Source of the DNA: Flavobacterium sp.
GTDB lineage: Bacteria > Bacteroidota > Bacteroidia > Flavobacteriales > Flavobacteriaceae
Assembly: GCF_025352015.1 (NCBI RefSeq)
Contig: NZ_JANXUG010000008.1
Coordinates: forward strand, 1 to 51,737
Reading direction: 5' to 3'
Length of the DNA stretch: 51,737 nt
Shown here: positions 1 through 9,830 of the stretch, one piece after another
Position numbering within the stretch: position 1 is the first letter of the stretch
Layout: the number at the start of each line of letters is the position of its first letter
Notes under the pieces: generated by a model
What the model was told of the DNA's origin: nothing
Seen by the model: only the letters and a program-made list of their open reading frames with translations
The model's database searches: none
Position numbers and translations under genes: made by a program

Positions 1-1
1 G

Positions 2-724
2 AATAGCATGGCTTTAGATGGTATTGATGCTGAATATATCTCTTCAAAAGGAATGAAAACTTTTAATATGGCAATTGCAGGAAGTCATGTTTCAAATTCG
101 TTGCTACTATTGGAAAACTATTTAAAATATAATACAAAACCTAAAATGATTATTATTGGATTATCCTCTTGTATTGGAAGAGGATATCTTAATCCTGTAG
201 CTTTTGAAAATCCAGAGGTTACTTTTTTTTATAAGCCAAGCATAAAAAATAATCTAATTAATCCACCGCTTTTAAATTTTCAATGGTTGGCGGTTGATAT
301 GTTTAAAATACTAATTTCAAAAGACCATCGTAATGCCACAAGCGTTTCTGGACAATGGAGAACAAAAAAAACCATTCCAGATAATTCTGTTTATACTAAT
401 CCTAAAACCTTTACTGTAGATTATTCAAATCAATATTTGTCCAAAATTATAGCACTTTGTGAGTCCAATAGAATAAAAGTTGTTATCACAGAAATGCCAG
501 GTTCTAATTTTCATAGAAATGCTTTGCCTTTTCAACGTCCAATTTTATTCCAAAAAAATACAATCAAAACAGTTTATAATCTCAATAATTATGTAGTTTC
601 TAGCGCTATAATTGATGCACAAAAAGACTGGCTAGCAACTGACCATCTTAACTCGTATGGTGCAAGAAAGATCACAGATTATTTATTTAACAGCGTTATA
701 AAAAAGGAGTTTTCAACTCAATAA
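2..724 (+). CDS. SGNH-hydrolase-like protein, 5' end missing
   Basis: The reading frame is open to the left edge, so the gene starts outside the window. The first in-frame codons read Asn-Ser before an internal Met at position 8, giving NSMALDGID, which looks like the tail of a G(D/N)S block I of the SGNH/GDSL fold. The C-terminus has TDHLNSYGA, the usual Asp/His block of this fold. The middle has a hydrophobic beta strand (MIIIGLSS). In polysaccharide loci such proteins often act in O-acetylation (DltD/AlgJ/AlgX-like); that role is inferred here. The next gene follows after 16 bases on the same strand. Because the N-terminus is missing, any signal peptide or membrane anchor cannot be judged. 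Confidence 0.7.
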   Translation, partial: NSMALDGIDAEYISSKGMKTFNMAIAGSHVSNSLLLLENYLKYNTKPKMIIIGLSSCIGRGYLNPVAFENPEVTFFYKPSIKNNLINPPLLNFQWLAVDMFKILISKDHRNATSVSGQWRTKKTIPDNSVYTNPKTFTVDYSNQYLSKIIALCESNRIKVVITEMPGSNFHRNALPFQRPILFQKNTIKTVYNLNNYVVSSAIIDAQKDWLATDHLNSYGARKITDYLFNSVIKKEFSTQ

Positions 725-740
725 AATCAATAATAAAGCT

Positions 741-1871
741 ATGATTAAAATAGGTTTTACAGGCGATTTTTGTCCTTGGCTTCGTATCGAAAATCAAGTG
801 AAAGCCAACAATTGGCAAACCTTATTTGACGAAGTTAAATCATTTTTTAATCAAAATGATTTGAATATTATTGATTTAGAATGTCCGTTGACGGTTGCCA
901 ATGATGGAATTTTGAAAACCGGTCCGCACATCAAAGCGCATCCAGAAACCGCAGTAATTTTAAATTATTTGAATTGCCAATTAGTAGCAACAGCAAATAA
1001 TCATTTCAAAGACTATGGTTTAAAAGGAATGCAGGAAACTTATGAAACATTAACCCAAAATAAAATTTCTTGGTTAGGAAGTGGAACCAATTTTGAAGAA
1101 GCTTCTAAAACATATTATTGGAAAAAATACGATACAAAAGTTGCTTTTATAAATGTTACCGAAAACGAATGGACAACAACACACGATTCAACTCCAGGTT
1201 GCAATCCTATTGATTTAGTCACTGTTTTTTATAAAATAAGAGAAGCTAAAAGCAATGCCGATTTTGTTGTAATTATTGCACACGGAGGTCACGAACATTA
1301 TGAATTACCAAGTCCGAGAATGAAAAAATGGTATCGTTTTTTTGTCGATGCAGGTGCTGATGCAGTTATTGCGCATCATACGCATATTATTTCGGGATAT
1401 GAAATTTATAATGAAGCGCCAATTTTTTACAGTTTAGGAAATTTTTGTTTTGATTGGCATGACATCCGCAACAAGCCGTGGAACAAGGGAATGATGGTTT
1501 GTTTAGCTTTTGAAAAAAATAAACCTATTACTTTTGAAATGGAATTTGTTTCACAAAACAATGATGTTTTAGGACTTTTTAAAGTAAAAGAAGCCGAGAA
1601 AAAAGCAATGCTTCAACATTTAGAAAAATTGAATATCATAATTGCAGATGATACACTCTTGGAAACCGAGTTCCAGAAATATGCTCAAACCTGGAAGCCC
1701 GTAATGAATACTTGGATTCAGCCTTATAAAGGCAAAATCATGTCAAGCCTTTACAAACGAGGACTTTTGCCATCTATTATTACCAAGAGAAAGAAATTGC
1801 TTTACACGAATTTGATTCAATGCGAAGCCCACAGAGACATACTTTTACAATCCATAAACCCTAATAAATAA
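741..1871 (+). CDS. CapA-family (PGA_cap) metallophosphatase-fold protein
   Basis: A 376-residue protein with the metal-binding motifs of the PGA_cap family: GDFCP near residue 9, an LECPLT segment, ANNHFKDYG, HGGHEHYE and AHHTH, ending in FYSLGNFCFD. The family is named for CapA of poly-gamma-glutamate capsule synthesis and has a calcineurin-like phosphoesterase fold; its exact reaction is not well defined. No signal peptide or N-terminal membrane helix is present, unlike Bacillus CapA, so a cytoplasmic role is likely. Its stop codon abuts the start of the AsnB-like gene, and an ATP-grasp gene comes next. This suggests a unit that attaches or amidates an acid or amino-acid group on the glycan (inference). 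Confidence 0.85.
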   Translation: MIKIGFTGDFCPWLRIENQVKANNWQTLFDEVKSFFNQNDLNIIDLECPLTVANDGILKTGPHIKAHPETAVILNYLNCQLVATANNHFKDYGLKGMQETYETLTQNKISWLGSGTNFEEASKTYYWKKYDTKVAFINVTENEWTTTHDSTPGCNPIDLVTVFYKIREAKSNADFVVIIAHGGHEHYELPSPRMKKWYRFFVDAGADAVIAHHTHIISGYEIYNEAPIFYSLGNFCFDWHDIRNKPWNKGMMVCLAFEKNKPITFEMEFVSQNNDVLGLFKVKEAEKKAMLQHLEKLNIIIADDTLLETEFQKYAQTWKPVMNTWIQPYKGKIMSSLYKRGLLPSIITKRKKLLYTNLIQCEAHRDILLQSINPNK

Positions 1872-3761
1872 ATGTGCGGATTTACAGGATATTATTATTT
1901 TAATGACCAAAAAGAGACTAACAATCACGCGATGCGTCAAATGCTTTCCATACAAAAGCATCGTGGACCCAATGATTCGGGAATTGTTGGAATCAATACG
2001 CATGACAAATCTTTTGAGACTATTTCTATGTCAGAAAATGTAAAGTGTTCAAAGCCCAATGATTTAATTTTTGGTTTCAACCGTTTGAGTATTTTAGATT
2101 TATCACCCATGGGGCATCAACCTATGGTGAGCCCAAATGAGAAAGTGATTTTGATGTTGAATGGCGAAATATATAACGCCTTTGATTTTAAAGAAGATTT
2201 AGAAAAAAAAGGATACACTTTCAAAAGCACTTCTGATACCGAGATAGTTTTATGTTTATATTTAGAATATGGAATGGAGAAAATGATTTCGCTTTTAAAC
2301 GGAATGTTCGCCATTGCGATTTATGATTTAGATTTGGATACGTTGTTTCTTGTTAGAGACCGTTTCGGCATAAAACCGCTGTATATTTTGCAAGAAGAAG
2401 ACCGGCTGGCTTTTAGTTCAGAAATTAAGAGTTTTAAAGGGTTACCCAATTTTAAATTTGAACCCGATTTTAATAAACTAGACGAATTCTTATTGTTCCG
2501 AAATGTGATTAATGATACCTTGTTTAAAAACATTACCAACTGCATTCCTGGAACATACTTAAGTATTAAAAACGGAAAAATTAAAACAAACGTTTTTTAC
2601 GAATTAGATAATGAAGGAAGTCAGACAATTCAAAATAATGCGGCTAGTATTTTAGAAAATGCCTTGCAAAAAAGCGTCGATTCCCAGATGATAAGTGATG
2701 TAAAATTGGGTTGTCAACTTTCAGGTGGTGTCGATTCATCATTAGTGAGTTATTATGCGTCAAAATCATTAGAAAAAGGAAATTTAGAAACGGTTTCCAT
2801 CATATTTAAAGACCCAAATTTTTCCGAAGAAAAGTATATTGATATTGTCGCTAAACAACTTTCCCTTGAAGCACATAAATATGAAATGAATGCTCATTAT
2901 TATTTTGAGGTTTTGGAAAATGCCATTTGGCATTTTGAACATCCGTTGAATCATCCCAATACAATCGGAATTTATTTATTGAGTCAGGAAGCTAAAAAAC
3001 ATGTAACCGTTTTGTTGAGCGGGGAAGGCGCAGATGAATGTCTGGCGGGGTACGGACGTTTTTCTAGAGCGCTACGATTTCCATATTTCAAACGAGAATT
3101 TCTAGGTGGCTTGAAAAAGAATAGTAAACATATTTTTGAATATTTAAGTTATTACGTTAGTCCAAATAAGCGAATGATCATGGAAACTGCTTTTGGAAGT
3201 TTGGCCACAGTTCATAGTTTAAAATCTAATTTTAAATTAGATAACGCCATAAATGACAGGATAAAAGTCTTAAATAAACTCAAAGGAAATACCAATCTTA
3301 AACAAAGAAAATATGAATTGCTTACCTATCTGCCCGATTTATTGATGCGTCAAGACAAAATGTCGATGGCACATTCTATAGAAAATCGCGTTCCATTTTT
3401 AGATAACGAAATGGTTACAACGTCGCTTAATATTCCAAGTGAATTGCTGGTTGGTAAACGCAAGGGTAAGAATGAAAATAAAATTTTGTTGAAAGATATT
3501 TGCGCTTCAAAATTTGGAGAATCTTTCGCTTATAGAGACAAAATGGGATTCGGAATCCCGTTAAGGGAGTTTTTCTCATCCGCAGTTTTTAAAGAAAAAT
3601 GGAATACACAAGTAGCGCCAGGAATAAGAAAACGAGGACTTTTTGAACTAAATGAATTAGATTCTTGGCTGCAAAATAGTAACAATGCAACATCAGATCA
3701 ATTAGATGCGATTTGGTTAATGCTGGGTTTTGAACTTTGGGCACAACATTATTTAGATTAA
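1872..3761 (+). CDS. asnB: Asparagine-synthetase-like glutamine amidotransferase 1
   Basis: A 629-residue protein with the two AsnB domains. The N-terminal class II glutaminase starts with MCG, so Cys2 would be the nucleophile, and has RGPND, FNRLSILD and LNGEIYN. The C-terminal synthetase has the PP-loop SGGVDSS at about 284-290 and GEGADE further on. AsnB uses glutamine and ATP to convert a carboxylate to an amide. In O-antigen and capsule loci such enzymes are thought to amidate uronic acids, so the substrate here may be a sugar acid and not aspartate. It starts directly after the CapA-like stop and abuts the ATP-grasp gene. A second, clearly different copy lies at 35893-37584. Confidence 0.92.
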   Translation: MCGFTGYYYFNDQKETNNHAMRQMLSIQKHRGPNDSGIVGINTHDKSFETISMSENVKCSKPNDLIFGFNRLSILDLSPMGHQPMVSPNEKVILMLNGEIYNAFDFKEDLEKKGYTFKSTSDTEIVLCLYLEYGMEKMISLLNGMFAIAIYDLDLDTLFLVRDRFGIKPLYILQEEDRLAFSSEIKSFKGLPNFKFEPDFNKLDEFLLFRNVINDTLFKNITNCIPGTYLSIKNGKIKTNVFYELDNEGSQTIQNNAASILENALQKSVDSQMISDVKLGCQLSGGVDSSLVSYYASKSLEKGNLETVSIIFKDPNFSEEKYIDIVAKQLSLEAHKYEMNAHYYFEVLENAIWHFEHPLNHPNTIGIYLLSQEAKKHVTVLLSGEGADECLAGYGRFSRALRFPYFKREFLGGLKKNSKHIFEYLSYYVSPNKRMIMETAFGSLATVHSLKSNFKLDNAINDRIKVLNKLKGNTNLKQRKYELLTYLPDLLMRQDKMSMAHSIENRVPFLDNEMVTTSLNIPSELLVGKRKGKNENKILLKDICASKFGESFAYRDKMGFGIPLREFFSSAVFKEKWNTQVAPGIRKRGLFELNELDSWLQNSNNATSDQLDAIWLMLGFELWAQHYLD

Positions 3762-4772
3762 ATGATAGCCATACACAACAATAAAAGTAAAGATTTGTTT
3801 CATTACAGATGGATTGACTACTGCGAAAAAAATAACATTGCGTATAAGTTAGTTAGGTGTTATGATAACGATATTATACAGCAATTGTTGGGTTGTTCAT
3901 GTTTAATGTGGCATTATCATCAGGCAAGTACAACAGATATTGTGATGGCAAAATCATTACTTTTTTCATTAGAACAGAGCGGTTTTAAAGTTTTTCCAGA
4001 TTTTAATACAGCGTGGCATTTTGATGATAAAGTAGCACAGAAATATTTACTGGAAGCTTTAGCAATTGATTTGGTTCCAACATGGGTTTTTTATGATAAA
4101 AAAACCGCATATAATTGGATAGAAACCACTTCGTTACCAAAAGTTTTTAAATTAAAAGGTGGTGCTGGCTCTCAAAATGTGCAGTTAGTCAAAACAAAAG
4201 AACAGGCCAAATCACTCGCCAATAAAGCGTTTGCAAATGGATTTCCCGCTTATGACGGCTGGGGAAGTATTAAAGAAAGATATAGAAAATGGCGATTAGG
4301 AAAGAGCAGTTTTTTTGATGTTTTTAAAGGCTTTGCGCGATTATTCAATCCGCCACGTTATGCAAAAGTAATGGGTAACGAAATGGATTATTTGTATTTT
4401 CAGGAGTTTATCAGTAACAACGATTCAGATATTAGGATAATAGTTATCGATGGCAAAGCTTTTGGAATAAAAAGAATGAATCGTGAAAATGATTTCAGAG
4501 CTTCGGGAAGCGGATTTATTTTGTACGATAAACAGTTCATAGACGAACGTTTTGTGAAAGAGGCTTTCGAAATCAATAAAAAATTGAATGCACAATGCAT
4601 AGCCTACGATTTTGTTTTGGATAAAAATGATAAGCCTTTACTTATCGAAATTAGTTACGGATTTGCTAACGGTGGTTATGATGCCTGCGTTGGATACTGG
4701 GATGAGCAAATGAACTGGTACGAGGGAACATTTGATCCGTATGGTTGGATGGTTGAATTGATGTTGAAATAA
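3762..4772 (+). CDS. ATP-grasp domain protein (ligase-like)
   Basis: A 336-residue protein. FKLKGGAGSQNV at about 129-140 fits the ATP-grasp phosphate-binding loop, IRIIVIDGKAFGIKR is a typical central strand pair, and LLIEISYGF fits the metal-binding end of the fold. ATP-grasp enzymes join a carboxylate to an amine or thiol through an acyl phosphate. The position after CapA-like and AsnB-like genes suggests it activates a carboxylate on a sugar or an amino acid for glycan decoration (inference). No membrane segment is seen. It starts right after the AsnB stop and abuts the next glycosyltransferase. It resembles neither of the other two ATP-grasp proteins of the locus beyond the fold motifs. 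Confidence 0.8.
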   Translation: MIAIHNNKSKDLFHYRWIDYCEKNNIAYKLVRCYDNDIIQQLLGCSCLMWHYHQASTTDIVMAKSLLFSLEQSGFKVFPDFNTAWHFDDKVAQKYLLEALAIDLVPTWVFYDKKTAYNWIETTSLPKVFKLKGGAGSQNVQLVKTKEQAKSLANKAFANGFPAYDGWGSIKERYRKWRLGKSSFFDVFKGFARLFNPPRYAKVMGNEMDYLYFQEFISNNDSDIRIIVIDGKAFGIKRMNRENDFRASGSGFILYDKQFIDERFVKEAFEINKKLNAQCIAYDFVLDKNDKPLLIEISYGFANGGYDACVGYWDEQMNWYEGTFDPYGWMVELMLK

Positions 4773-5741
4773 ATGAAAAACTACGCGCCAATTTTAGTGA
4801 TGGTTTATGACCGATTAGATTGCCTAAAAATATGTATCGAATCGCTACAAAAGTGTGAAGAAACATCACATTCGGTGCTATATATTTCATCGGATGCGGC
4901 ATACAAAATTGAAGATAATGTCAAAATTGAATCTGTAAGAGCTTATATTAAAACCATTTCCGGATTTAAAGAAGTAATTCTAATTATTGCAAACGAAAAT
5001 AAGGGTTTAAAACGGGCTTATGAATTTGCTACCGATTTGGTTTTTAGCCAACACCAAACTTTAATCTTTTTAGAAGATGATATTGTGGTTGCCCCCAATT
5101 TTTTACAATTTATGAATAACGGATTAGAATTCTACAAAAATGATCCGAAAATAATTTCCATTTCTGGGTTTTCACATTCAGTTTTTTTTGATGTAAATGA
5201 CAAATTGAAAGCAGATGTTTATTTCACAAATCGGTGGTGTCCGTGGGGGTTTGGAACTTGGAAAAATAAAATGCAAAACGTTTCAAACATCTCGTTCCAA
5301 ACATTAAAAAAAGATTTGAATAATAAGGATTTTGTCAAAAAGTTAGACGCCATAGGCATTGATTTATTCACAGCTTTTCAGCGAAAATTATATAAAAATG
5401 AAGCTTTGGTTTTAGATTATCGCAATGTTTATCACATGATTAAAAATGATTTTTACTCGGCAACACCTTATACAACGAAAACTTTTAATATTGGTAACGA
5501 CGGACAAGGAACTCGAACAAAAAAAAATGAAAAATTTATTGGTTTCAACACGAATTCATTGAACGAAATTGTTCCTTATCAATTCTTGGCGTTTGACCCT
5601 AACAAAATAAATAATTCTTTTAATTTTTTATCCAATAATACAAGGACTAGTAAAGTCAAGCGTCTACTGAATGCAGTTGGATTGCTGCAGTTTGGCTATC
5701 TATTGCACGAAAAAAGAAAAAAATGGCGGAAAAAAAAATAG
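4773..5741 (+). CDS. GT-A glycosyltransferase (GT2/GNT-I-like)
   Basis: A 322-residue protein that begins with an ILVMVYDRLDCLKICIESL segment, a GT-A nucleotide-binding start. It has LIFLEDDIVVAPNF, with an EDD metal site at about 101-103, then RWCPWGFGTW, a Trp-rich acceptor-side motif seen in this branch. It should transfer a sugar from a nucleotide donor in the cytoplasm; donor and acceptor cannot be named. It starts immediately after the ATP-grasp stop. Its last 19 bases overlap the start of the next glycosyltransferase, so the two are probably translationally coupled. The C-terminus is strongly basic (KKRKKW-type), which may help it sit on the membrane. Confidence 0.83.
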   Translation: MKNYAPILVMVYDRLDCLKICIESLQKCEETSHSVLYISSDAAYKIEDNVKIESVRAYIKTISGFKEVILIIANENKGLKRAYEFATDLVFSQHQTLIFLEDDIVVAPNFLQFMNNGLEFYKNDPKIISISGFSHSVFFDVNDKLKADVYFTNRWCPWGFGTWKNKMQNVSNISFQTLKKDLNNKDFVKKLDAIGIDLFTAFQRKLYKNEALVLDYRNVYHMIKNDFYSATPYTTKTFNIGNDGQGTRTKKNEKFIGFNTNSLNEIVPYQFLAFDPNKINNSFNFLSNNTRTSKVKRLLNAVGLLQFGYLLHEKRKKWRKKK

Positions 5742-6796
5742 TTATAATATTGCCCAAGTTAACTGCTGGTGGAACAGAGCGAACTGCTGTGGTTTTGGCA
5801 AATTATTTGGTCGAAAATAACATTAAGGTAACTATTTTGGTTATGTTCAAAAAAGATAAATTCTTTGACTTGCATCCCAAAGTAAAACTCATTGAGCCTG
5901 ATAATTTTCGAGATAAATATGGCAAAATTATATCCTTTCCAATGCTAATATGGTACCTGCGAAAAAATATTAGAAGTGAAAAACCAGATACTGTTTTTTG
6001 CTTGGGCTACATGCTTTTGGGAATTATAAGTACTGTTGGATTAAAAACAAAAGTAATTATTTCGGGGAGAAGCAGTCCAGATAGAGTAAGATTTCCACGA
6101 AATCCGTTTTTCAACAGTTTCTATAATCTTTGCTATTCGATTTTAAAATTCAGAATCAACGGAATCATTGCCCAAACTAATTATGCCAAAGAAGTTTATA
6201 AAAAAAAATACAGTTGCCCAATAGTAGTAATTCCTAACTTTTTAAGAGATATCAAGGAATACCCACATCAAAGAAAAAACCAAATCATCACATTAGGAAG
6301 GTGTTCTTACGAAAAAGCACAGCATTTTTTACTTGAAGCTTTTTCAAAAGTTATAGCCCCTAACTGGAAAGTAGCTATTATTGGGGACGGTCCTTTATTA
6401 AAAGATTTAAAATATCAAGCAAATCAATTAAATATTGCCGAAAAAGTCGAATTTTACGAATTTCAAAAAGAAGTCGATTTTTATTTGTCACAAGCTAAAA
6501 TTTTTGGTTTTACTTCAATCATAGAAGGCTATCCAAACGCACTGATAGAAGGCATGGCAAACGGTTTGGCTCCCATAAGTTTCAATTGCGTTGCAGGACC
6601 ATCTGATATTATAAACGAGGGTGAAAACGGATTTTTAATTCCAGTTGGAAACGTAACTCTTTTTACAGAAAAATTACAGTTTTTAATTGATAATCCATTA
6701 CTATTAAATCAAATTGGTAACAGCGCTTCAAAAATCAAACAAACAAACAATTTAAAAATTATCGCCGAAAAGTATAAAGAGTTTTTACTTGGGTAA
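5723..6796 (+). CDS. GT4-family glycosyltransferase
   Basis: A 357-residue retaining GT-B glycosyltransferase. The N-terminal domain has the GGTER loop at 16-20, as in WecA-dependent and capsule GT4 enzymes. The C-terminal domain has LGRCSYEKAQ, IIGDGPL and the E-x7-E pair at E268/E276 (EGYPNALIEG), which holds the nucleotide sugar. The ATG at 5723 lies inside the end of the preceding gene, in an overlap of 19 bases. An A9 run at 5730-5738 falls in codons 3-6, but similar runs occur elsewhere in the window. The donor sugar is unknown. The next gene starts 23 bases after the stop. Confidence 0.9.
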   Translation: MAEKKIVIILPKLTAGGTERTAVVLANYLVENNIKVTILVMFKKDKFFDLHPKVKLIEPDNFRDKYGKIISFPMLIWYLRKNIRSEKPDTVFCLGYMLLGIISTVGLKTKVIISGRSSPDRVRFPRNPFFNSFYNLCYSILKFRINGIIAQTNYAKEVYKKKYSCPIVVIPNFLRDIKEYPHQRKNQIITLGRCSYEKAQHFLLEAFSKVIAPNWKVAIIGDGPLLKDLKYQANQLNIAEKVEFYEFQKEVDFYLSQAKIFGFTSIIEGYPNALIEGMANGLAPISFNCVAGPSDIINEGENGFLIPVGNVTLFTEKLQFLIDNPLLLNQIGNSASKIKQTNNLKIIAEKYKEFLLG

Positions 6797-6819
6797 GCGT
6801 GATGAAAAATAGTTAAACT

Positions 6820-7734
6820 ATGAAAATTTTAATAACGGGAGGTGCTGGATTTATTGGTTCAGCAATTGTTCCAAAACTGCAAAGTGAAAAGCATGATATT
6901 TTTGTTTATGATAATTTAAGTTTTGGAAACAGAGAATTTATAACTGTTGCTGATGATCATTTTTTTTATGGAGATATTAGAGATGCGGTGGCTGTTTCAA
7001 ATGCTATTCATGTAATAATGCCGAATGTTATTATCCATTTGGCTGCTGTTCATTTCATTCCGTATTGCAATGAGCATCCATTTGAATCTTCGGATATTAA
7101 TATCAGAGGAACAATGAATGTTCTCGAAGCTGCCAAAAAAGTAAAAAATTTAACTAAAATAATTTTTGCTTCAACTGCTGCGGTTTATCCAATTTCTGTT
7201 AGTGCTGTTGCCGAAACTGATGAAGTAAGACCTCTTGATATATATGGTTTGAGCAAATTAGCTGGCGAACAATTGTTGAAAAAGTTCCATCTTGAAACCG
7301 GAATTGATACCGTTTGTTGCCGATTTTTCAATGCTTTTGGACCAAACGAAACCAATCCACATCTTATTCCGGAAATTGAAAAACAAATCAAAGAGGGTAA
7401 CCGCAAAATTGCTTTAGGAAACTTAACACCAAAAAGAGATTTCATCCATACACATGACATGGCAAATGCTATGTATGCATTGATAAAATTGGAAAACGTT
7501 GGGTTTGACATCTTCAATTTAGGACGCGGAATTGAGTACGCCGTTACCGAAGTAGTTGCCGAATTTGAAAAAGTCCTTAACGAAAAAATTATTATAGAAG
7601 TTGATCCCATAAGAGTTAGAAAAGTTGAGCGTATGCACTTATTGGCTGACGTTTCTAAACTAAAAGAAAGAACTGGTTGGGAACCAAAATGGAGCTTGGA
7701 TCAAGGTATTAAAAATCTAGTTGATAACTGGTAA
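6820..7734 (+). CDS. NAD-dependent epimerase/dehydratase (extended SDR)
   Basis: A 304-residue GalE-like extended SDR. GGAGFIG at 7-13 binds the dinucleotide, HLAAVH follows, and the catalytic pair is Y142-x3-K146 (IYGLSK). The end segment with RVRKVERMHLLADVSKL is the usual nucleotide-sugar-binding tail. It probably epimerises or dehydrates an NDP-sugar; UDP-glucose/GlcNAc 4-epimerase or a related activity is possible, but the sequence alone does not settle it. It sits between two glycosyltransferases that may use its product. The following reading frame begins 4 bases after the stop if the ATG at 7739 is used. Confidence 0.87.
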   Translation: MKILITGGAGFIGSAIVPKLQSEKHDIFVYDNLSFGNREFITVADDHFFYGDIRDAVAVSNAIHVIMPNVIIHLAAVHFIPYCNEHPFESSDINIRGTMNVLEAAKKVKNLTKIIFASTAAVYPISVSAVAETDEVRPLDIYGLSKLAGEQLLKKFHLETGIDTVCCRFFNAFGPNETNPHLIPEIEKQIKEGNRKIALGNLTPKRDFIHTHDMANAMYALIKLENVGFDIFNLGRGIEYAVTEVVAEFEKVLNEKIIIEVDPIRVRKVERMHLLADVSKLKERTGWEPKWSLDQGIKNLVDNW

Positions 7735-7738
7735 AATT

Positions 7739-8872
7739 ATGGAACAGAGATTTAAATTAGGTTTACTTTTCAATTTCAATCCAAAATGGACAGGTGGAAT
7801 AATTTATTTATTAAATGCCATTCGGATTTTAAATTTTCTTGATGATAAAGACAAACCTATGGTTGTTATTCTTTATAACCCTACATTAAAAAAATATGTT
7901 GACGAAATTAATTATCCGTATTTGGAATTGGTGCCCCATAATTTTTCTTCAATTTACAAAGGATATATTAATTCTTTCCTGAAAAACAAAAACACTTTCG
8001 TACACGATTTAGTGATCAATTTCAAGCTGGACGCCATTTTTCCGATGCATGATTATCCGATAAAAAGTAAGTTAGACGCTAAACTCGTTTCATGGTACGC
8101 CGATTTGCAACACCTATACTACCCGCAGTTTTTTACTAAAAGAAAACGTATCGAACGTAATGCTCGGATTAAATTAATACTTAAAAATTCTAAAGATTTA
8201 GTAGTTTCAAGCCAGGCTGTAAAGGATGATTTCCTGAAATTTTTTAAGGTTTCAACAAAGTTGAACATTCATATTTATCATTTTGTTTCTATCATTGAAG
8301 GTTTGCCAAATAAAAGTTTTGAGGAAATCCTTGCAGAATATGATTTGCCAAACCATTTTTATATGATTAGCAATCAGTTTCATAAACACAAAAATCATAA
8401 AGTTGTTTTTGAAGCAGTTGCCGAATTAAAGAAAAAAGGATACGAAGTTTGTGTGGGAATCACAGGTCGCTTTCCCGAAGAACCCGATTCTAGCTATATG
8501 CAGGAACTACATGACATTATTAATAAAAATGATTTAAAAAAATCAATCAAGTTTTTGGGATTAATTCCGCGTGGAAATCAATTATTACTCATGAAATATT
8601 GCAAAGCCATTTTGCAACCTAGTTTGTTTGAAGGCTGGAGTACCGTTATCGAGGATGCAAAATCACTTCAAGTTCCCGTTATTGCAGCCAATTTGAATGT
8701 GAATATAGAACAATTAGAAGAAAAAGGAACGTACTTTGAACCTCATAATGTGAGTCAATTGGTTTCAATATTGGAGCACTATCCAAACAGGGATTATAAC
8801 AAACAATTATACGATTCCTATGATAAAAGAATGAAAAATGCTGCCTACGAATTATTAGCTGTTTTTAAATAA
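7739..8872 (+). CDS. Glycosyltransferase, GT-B fold (GT4-like)
   Basis: I start this gene at ATG 7739 (MEQRFKLGLL); an in-frame TTG at 7721 lies inside the preceding SDR and adds only six residues. The protein is 377 residues. It opens with KLGLLFNFNPKWTGGI, the donor-domain start, and carries FEGWSTVIEDA in the C-terminal domain, a variant of the GT4 acidic motif, followed by VPVIAAN. HKHKNHK matches the usual H-x-KN region of GT4 proteins. It transfers a sugar to a lipid-linked glycan in the cytoplasm (family role); donor unknown. Seven bases separate it from fcl. Confidence 0.87.
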   Translation: MEQRFKLGLLFNFNPKWTGGIIYLLNAIRILNFLDDKDKPMVVILYNPTLKKYVDEINYPYLELVPHNFSSIYKGYINSFLKNKNTFVHDLVINFKLDAIFPMHDYPIKSKLDAKLVSWYADLQHLYYPQFFTKRKRIERNARIKLILKNSKDLVVSSQAVKDDFLKFFKVSTKLNIHIYHFVSIIEGLPNKSFEEILAEYDLPNHFYMISNQFHKHKNHKVVFEAVAELKKKGYEVCVGITGRFPEEPDSSYMQELHDIINKNDLKKSIKFLGLIPRGNQLLLMKYCKAILQPSLFEGWSTVIEDAKSLQVPVIAANLNVNIEQLEEKGTYFEPHNVSQLVSILEHYPNRDYNKQLYDSYDKRMKNAAYELLAVFK

Positions 8873-8879
8873 ATAACAC

Positions 8880-9830
8880 ATGAATAAGTTATCAAAAATA
8901 TACATTGCAGGACATAAAGGAATGGTGGGAAGTGCCATCTGGAATGCTTTAAAAGATAAAAAATACGATAATCTGATTGGCAAAACTAGCAGTGAACTCG
9001 ATTTGAAAAATCAGCAAGCGGTCAAGGAATTTTTCGCTAATGAAAAACCTAATATTGTAATTGACGCTGCTGCTAGAGTAGGAGGAATATTGGCCAACAA
9101 CAATTATCCGTTCACATTCCTAATGGAAAATATGCAAATTCAAAATAACCTAATCGATACATCATTAAATCAAGATGTTGACAAATTTATTTTTTTAGGG
9201 AGTTCTTGCATTTATCCAAAATTAGCACCACAACCTCTGAAAGAAGAATGTCTTTTGACCTCTTCATTGGAACCAACAAACGAATGGTATGCCATTGCAA
9301 AAATATCCGGAGTGAAAGCTTGCGAATCGATTAGAAAGCAATTTGGGAAAGATTTTGTGAGTTTGATGCCAACCAATTTATATGGGCCAAATGATAATTT
9401 CGATTTACAGACGTCCCACGTTTTACCTGCAATGATTCGAAAATTTCATGAGGCCAAAATCACCAAAAACGAATCAGTGACACTTTGGGGTTCTGGTTCG
9501 CCGATGCGCGAATTTCTTCATGTCTACGATTTAGCTGATGCAGTTGTCTTTGCTTTGGAAAATCCGTTTACAGAAAATTTATACAACATTGGAACCGGAA
9601 TCGATCTAACCATTAAATCGTTAGCTGAAATGATTCAGAAAACAGTTGACTTTACAGGTCAAATCATTTGGGACAGTTCAAAACCGGATGGAACTCCGAG
9701 AAAATTAATGGATGTAAGCAAAATGGAAAACCAAGGCTGGAAGGCAAAAATTTCGCTTGAAGACGGAATTAAATCCACATACGAATGGTATTTAGAGAAC
9801 GAACATTCGTTCAAGGAAGTCAAAATGTAA
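8880..9830 (+). CDS. fcl: GDP-L-fucose synthase
   Basis: A 316-residue bifunctional epimerase-reductase that turns GDP-4-keto-6-deoxy-D-mannose into GDP-L-fucose with NADPH. The N-terminus [10 protein letters not shown] at 10-19 is the hallmark of the family. GSSCIYPK, the catalytic Y137/K141 pair (WYAIAKI), [11 protein letters not shown] and [14 protein letters not shown] all match WcaG/Fcl. Its partner Gmd follows 26 bases after the stop, in the order fcl-gmd. A GT10 fucosyltransferase at 38504-39475 is a likely user of the product. The length is normal for the family and I see no missing residue. Confidence 0.96.
   Translation: MNKLSKIYIAGHKGMVGSAIWNALKDKKYDNLIGKTSSELDLKNQQAVKEFFANEKPNIVIDAAARVGGILANNNYPFTFLMENMQIQNNLIDTSLNQDVDKFIFLGSSCIYPKLAPQPLKEECLLTSSLEPTNEWYAIAKISGVKACESIRKQFGKDFVSLMPTNLYGPNDNFDLQTSHVLPAMIRKFHEAKITKNESVTLWGSGSPMREFLHVYDLADAVVFALENPFTENLYNIGTGIDLTIKSLAEMIQKTVDFTGQIIWDSSKPDGTPRKLMDVSKMENQGWKAKISLEDGIKSTYEWYLENEHSFKEVKM

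Noticed and set aside
5730..5738. A9 run in the first codons of a glycosyltransferase as a phase-variation switch
   Set aside because: Similar runs of nine A or T occur at 6200-6208, 15164-15172, 15685-15693 and 50561-50569, as expected in an AT-rich genome; no sign of slippage is visible in one sequence.
7185..7610. 141-residue minus-strand open frame
   Set aside because: It is antisense to a well-supported SDR and has no recognisable domain.
7721..7738. TTG start for the glycosyltransferase at 7739
   Set aside because: It lies inside the end of the SDR gene and adds six residues without family support; an ATG follows at once.
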